The notes below the pieces were generated by a model. That model had not been told where the DNA came from. It made no database searches and saw nothing but the letters and a program-made list of their open reading frames with translations. Source: Isotricha intestinalis (lineage: Eukaryota > Ciliophora > Litostomatea > Vestibuliferida > Isotrichidae). From it: a DNA stretch of 42,055 nucleotides. Where the stretch lies: positions 1 to 42,055 of the forward strand of contig JAJJLU010000453.1 of assembly GCA_023807065.1 (NCBI GenBank). Direction: 5' to 3'. Of this stretch, positions 39,156 to 42,055 are shown in pieces; within the stretch, counting starts at the first letter, position 1, and each line of letters begins with the position of its first letter. Made by a program: the position numbers and the translations under genes.

Positions 39156-39965
39156 TTTTTAATAATTCTTAATTTTTTATTTTTGGATTATATTTTTTAT
39201 TTAAATTAATTTATATTATTATTAAAAACAAATAAAATATGAATATTTTATTTAAAGCTAATTTTTCAGCTTTTATTAATTCTATATTTTTATTCATTAA
39301 ATTTAATTTATCTTCACTTTCACCATTTATTTTATCAATTATATATTAAATTTATTTTTAATACGTTTCTTATGATTTTTAAGGTATTTATTAAATAATA
39401 AAAATAAAAAATCATAAAAGAAAAAGAAATATTATTTCCATACAAATTCAACAAAAAGATTAAAAATCCAATCACCTTTTTATTTAATAAATAAGTATTA
39501 ATATAATTTATTTAATGATAATATGATAAAAATATTATATTGTTATTTTTATTTATATCAAGAAAGAAAAAATATTTATGAAAGTTTACTAAATGATAAT
39601 AGAATTTTGGTATAATAAGAATACAAAAGTTAAAAAATAATCGAAAATATATATTTGTTATTATTAATTTTGAATATTATTTTTCATGATATAATTTCAA
39701 TTATAATTTCACTCTTCAGATGTTACAATTAAAATATTTAAAAATGATTTCTCTTTTTTTTATTAACATAATTAATTAATCAAAATAAAATTGAAGATGA
39801 AATTATTTCAAAATATAATTATTTAAATAAAAAGTCTTTAATAAAACTTATATAAAACTCTGAAATAGAATATATATATTATGAAAATATGATTTTTCAT
39901 TATTCCTATCCTTAAATAATAGAAAATAGTCTTTTTATCTTTTTAAATATTTTTCATTGTTTAAA
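39156..39965. other. Intergenic region with short open segments
   Basis: 810 bp between the membrane-protein start and the OTU gene stop. The membrane-protein promoter should be at its left end. On the plus strand a short frame starts at 39523 (MIKILYCYFYLYQERKNIYE), and GTATAATAAG near 39610 followed by CTCTTCAG near 39720 could be an intron; another open stretch runs near 39785-39845. These do not join into a convincing gene, so I leave them as unresolved. Confidence 0.45.
39370..39417. repeat. Short inverted repeat
   Basis: Arms ttatgattttt (39370-39380) and aaaaatcataa (39407-39417) are perfect complements separated by 26 nt. In such AT-rich DNA this may be chance, but it could form a hairpin or cruciform. 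Confidence 0.5.
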
Positions 39966-41837
39966 TTATTTATCAATAGAAAATATTTGATTTATTAAAG
40001 ATTTTTCATATTCTTCCTCACATAAAGGGCAAATATATTTTTCTTTACCATCTTTTAAAAATTGTTCAACACAAAAATTACATAAAGCACTATCACAAGG
40101 TAAAATAATTTTCTGATATCGATCTTGAATAATTTCTTTGCAATCAACACATATCATTGTCATAACATCATTTTTAAATTCTTTTTCTTGAATTCGAGAA
40201 TCATTGATTTGTAATAATTTAAATAATTCATTAAATTTAAATTTTGTTCCATAAATATATATGTCTAATTGAGATAATTTAAATTCATTTTCTTCAACAT
40301 AATTTTGAATAAACATATAATATTGAGAAAGACATTCAGATGTTAAGAATTGTTTAAGACATTCTCCACATAATTCAGTTTTATTATATGGATTTTCTAA
40401 AAATTCAGAAAATTTATTACAATTTTTACATACTTTTTGAATTTTTTTTTTTAAAAAAAAATTTTCTTCTTTTGGAAAATTTCTAACAAAAGTTGATTTA
40501 CTTAACTTTTTTTTTCCTTTAATTAAATCATTTTTATTTAGTTTTAAATTTAATTCAGTCAACATATTATTATTATCAATATTTTTATCAGGATTTACAA
40601 TTAGATTTTCTTCTTCAAAATAAATATAATTTTTAAGAAATTCTTTAATATTTTCATAATAAGAAAATGAATATAATAATTCATAATGAGCTTTTTTATG
40701 TATAATAGTTATATCAAAATTAAAACTTAATTTTTGATTATGTTCAAATGAAAAAATTTGAGTTTCTCCTTCAATCATATAAATATATAATTTAATTCCA
40801 AATACATATGGAGTTAAATATATAATTATTTTTTCTGCATCAGAATACATATGAAGTAAATAATTTTCATAAAAATCTTCAAATAAAAAATTTCCATCAC
40901 TTTCATATTTTCTAGGTAATAAATTCCCAATTAAAACATCAAAATTTTTGGAAAATAATTTATTTTGATTTTCATGAATATATTTATATAATGTATATCT
41001 GAAATACCAAATTAATCCTAAATCAAAATGTATACATGAATTTAAAGAATAAACAAATATTTTATATGCATCATGAATATTATTTTCAATTAATTTATTA
41101 TAAATTGAAATTAAAATTCTTATACATAATTTATATTTTAAATAATCTTGTGAATTTATTTTTAAATATTTTTCATTATTTTTATTTTCATAACATTGAT
41201 CAATTTCAAAAATAATTATTCTTAAATAATCTAACTTATTAGATAAAATAATATTTTCAAATAATTGGAAGATAACTGCTCTATAAAAACAATTTCCATC
41301 ACCTTTGATTCTTCTATAATATTTAATATCTTTAAATATTTCTTTTTTATTTTTAATTTCTTCTTCTTCATTCAATGAATAATAATTTTCAATTAAATCA
41401 TTAATATCTATTAATGGACTTATAGTTTGATAATCTTTTTTTTTGTTTATATAAATCTTTAATCCTAAAATATATTCTGATAAATTTTCAATTATTTTTA
41501 AATTATATTTTTCAATAATTTTAGAGTTAAAATCTTCTTCATTAATTTCATTCAATTCTCTAACTGTTAAATATTCTTCCTTTAAATCTTTAATTTTTAA
41601 ACATAAATCTGAAATTTTTTTTTTTGGTATTTTTTTAAAAAAATCCAAAGAATTCAGTCTTTTAATACTTTTATCACTTTTTTTAATTCTATTTTCTAAA
41701 ATTGTTTGACTTGGTTCTAATATTAATGAATTATAATTAATTGAATTAAATGTATGATTTAAAACATTATCTTGAATTGGTTCTAAATTATAAGGTGATG
41801 AAAAATCATTTTCAAAAGAATTCCTTCTTTTTTCCAT
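39966..41837 (-). CDS. Otubain-type OTU deubiquitinase with C-terminal RING-like finger
   Basis: 623 aa. Residues about 170-400 are an otubain (peptidase C65) domain: RRIKGDGNCFYRAV places Asp180 and Cys183 at the catalytic positions, and AHYELLYS places His384. It therefore should cleave ubiquitin. The N-terminal 170 residues are helical and charged. After the OTU domain come a zinc-binding pair (C470/C473 with C490/C493) and a RING-like finger: C563/C566, C581, C586/C589 and C603/C606 (ICVDCKEI, LPCDSALCNFCV, YICPLCEEE). In a standard RING the residue after the third Cys pair region is His; here Ser583 occupies it. The protein may join deubiquitination to E3 activity, as in A20-type proteins. 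Its start faces the telomere, 200 bp away. Confidence 0.85.
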   Translation of the reverse strand: MEKRRNSFENDFSSPYNLEPIQDNVLNHTFNSINYNSLILEPSQTILENRIKKSDKSIKRLNSLDFFKKIPKKKISDLCLKIKDLKEEYLTVRELNEINEEDFNSKIIEKYNLKIIENLSEYILGLKIYINKKKDYQTISPLIDINDLIENYYSLNEEEEIKNKKEIFKDIKYYRRIKGDGNCFYRAVIFQLFENIILSNKLDYLRIIIFEIDQCYENKNNEKYLKINSQDYLKYKLCIRILISIYNKLIENNIHDAYKIFVYSLNSCIHFDLGLIWYFRYTLYKYIHENQNKLFSKNFDVLIGNLLPRKYESDGNFLFEDFYENYLLHMYSDAEKIIIYLTPYVFGIKLYIYMIEGETQIFSFEHNQKLSFNFDITIIHKKAHYELLYSFSYYENIKEFLKNYIYFEEENLIVNPDKNIDNNNMLTELNLKLNKNDLIKGKKKLSKSTFVRNFPKEENFFLKKKIQKVCKNCNKFSEFLENPYNKTELCGECLKQFLTSECLSQYYMFIQNYVEENEFKLSQLDIYIYGTKFKFNELFKLLQINDSRIQEKEFKNDVMTMICVDCKEIIQDRYQKIILPCDSALCNFCVEQFLKDGKEKYICPLCEEEYEKSLINQIFSIDK

Positions 41838-42037
41838 TTTACAAAATTATTAATAATTTTATTATTAAATATATATTCATGAAAAGAATAAATTAAAAAT
41901 TTGTAAAATTCTTTTTTAAATATATAGATTTTTTTTTCTTAAGATAAATTAAATTATTATTTCATTTTTTTTAATAAAATAAATTAATAAATAATTGAAT
42001 TAAAAAGTAAATTAATGAGATTAAACTTTAAAATTTT
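41838..42037. other. Short subtelomeric spacer / promoter of the OTU gene
   Basis: 200 bp of AT-rich DNA between the OTU gene start and the telomere repeat. The gene's promoter must lie in it. No subtelomeric repeat family is seen. Confidence 0.6.
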
Positions 42038-42055
42038 GGGGATTGGGGATTGGGG
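42038..42055 (+). repeat. Telomere-like GGGGATT repeat at the chromosome end
   Basis: The window ends GGGGATTGGGGATTGGGG: two full 7-base units and a third GGGG. Such G clusters occur nowhere else here, and the G-rich strand points outward as in a real telomere. The unit differs from Tetrahymena (GGGGTT) and Oxytricha/Euplotes (GGGGTTTT). With only 2.6 copies the exact unit is provisional. Confidence 0.8.

Noticed and set aside
39523..39860. A small spliced gene on the plus strand
   Set aside because: Segments can be joined only with a long guessed intron and soon hit stops; no recognisable protein results.
1..42055. tRNA, rRNA and CRISPR arrays
   Set aside because: No T-loop GGTTCGAATCC-type element, no rRNA-like conserved blocks and no regularly spaced direct repeats were seen on either strand.
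1..42055. Stentor-like origin
   Set aside because: Stentor introns are 15-16 nt; those placed here are 27 nt or more, and base composition is more AT-rich.

Overview
The window looks like the right-hand end of a ciliate somatic (macronuclear) chromosome. It is extremely AT-rich (roughly four-fifths A+T by eye) and gene-dense, and almost every gene is one long uninterrupted reading frame. The last 18 bases are a G-rich telomere-like repeat, GGGGATT read about 2.6 times, with the G-rich strand running 5'->3' into the end. CAA encodes Gln and TGG encodes Trp throughout, and TAA or TAG ends every complete gene, so the nuclear code is read as standard, unlike Tetrahymena or Paramecium. The few introns that can be placed are small (27 and 35 nt, and tentatively 39-82 nt), which argues against the 15-16 nt introns of Stentor. 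A standard-code, AT-rich ciliate such as a litostome fits; the exact lineage is inference.

Layout. 1-702 (-): 5' part of a probable FHA-domain gene with two introns, cut by the left edge. 1248-4319 (+): ankyrin-repeat AGC kinase. 4635-6239 (-): chaperonin subunit CCT4. 6434-8236 (-): predicted myristoylated kelch-like protein. 8300-8845 (-): CCDC97-like protein. 8998-11805 (-): an enolase with an N-terminal RII-alpha docking domain and a long acidic linker, divergent across 163 bp from a WDR17-like protein (11969-15595, +). 15654-25691 (-): a coiled-coil protein, an F-BAR-like protein, ribosome-biogenesis factor KRI1 with extra zinc fingers, an IQ-motif protein with an AMPK-beta-like domain, and a degenerate PfkB-fold protein. 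25990-27360 (-): CK1-like kinase, head-to-head over 61 bp with an unknown gene (27422-28435, +). 28593-29318 (-): unknown gene. 29698-30129 (+): decayed coding sequence. 30490-31307 (+): AT-hook gene with three exons. 32334-33146 and 33321-39155 (-): a secreted protein and a 1944-residue type I membrane protein. 39966-41837 (-): otubain-type deubiquitinase with a RING-like finger, starting 200 bp from the telomere repeat.

There is no operon-like functional cluster. The most interesting content is unusual domain combinations and probable pseudoenzymes. The RIIa-enolase lacks two catalytic histidines and suggests a cilium-docked enolase scaffold. The PfkB protein lacks the catalytic GAGD motif. 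The IQ/AMPK-beta-like protein lacks the usual carbohydrate-binding tryptophans. The OTU protein may combine ubiquitin removal with ubiquitin ligation. Identifications rest on motifs read by eye and on recalled family features; no search was run.
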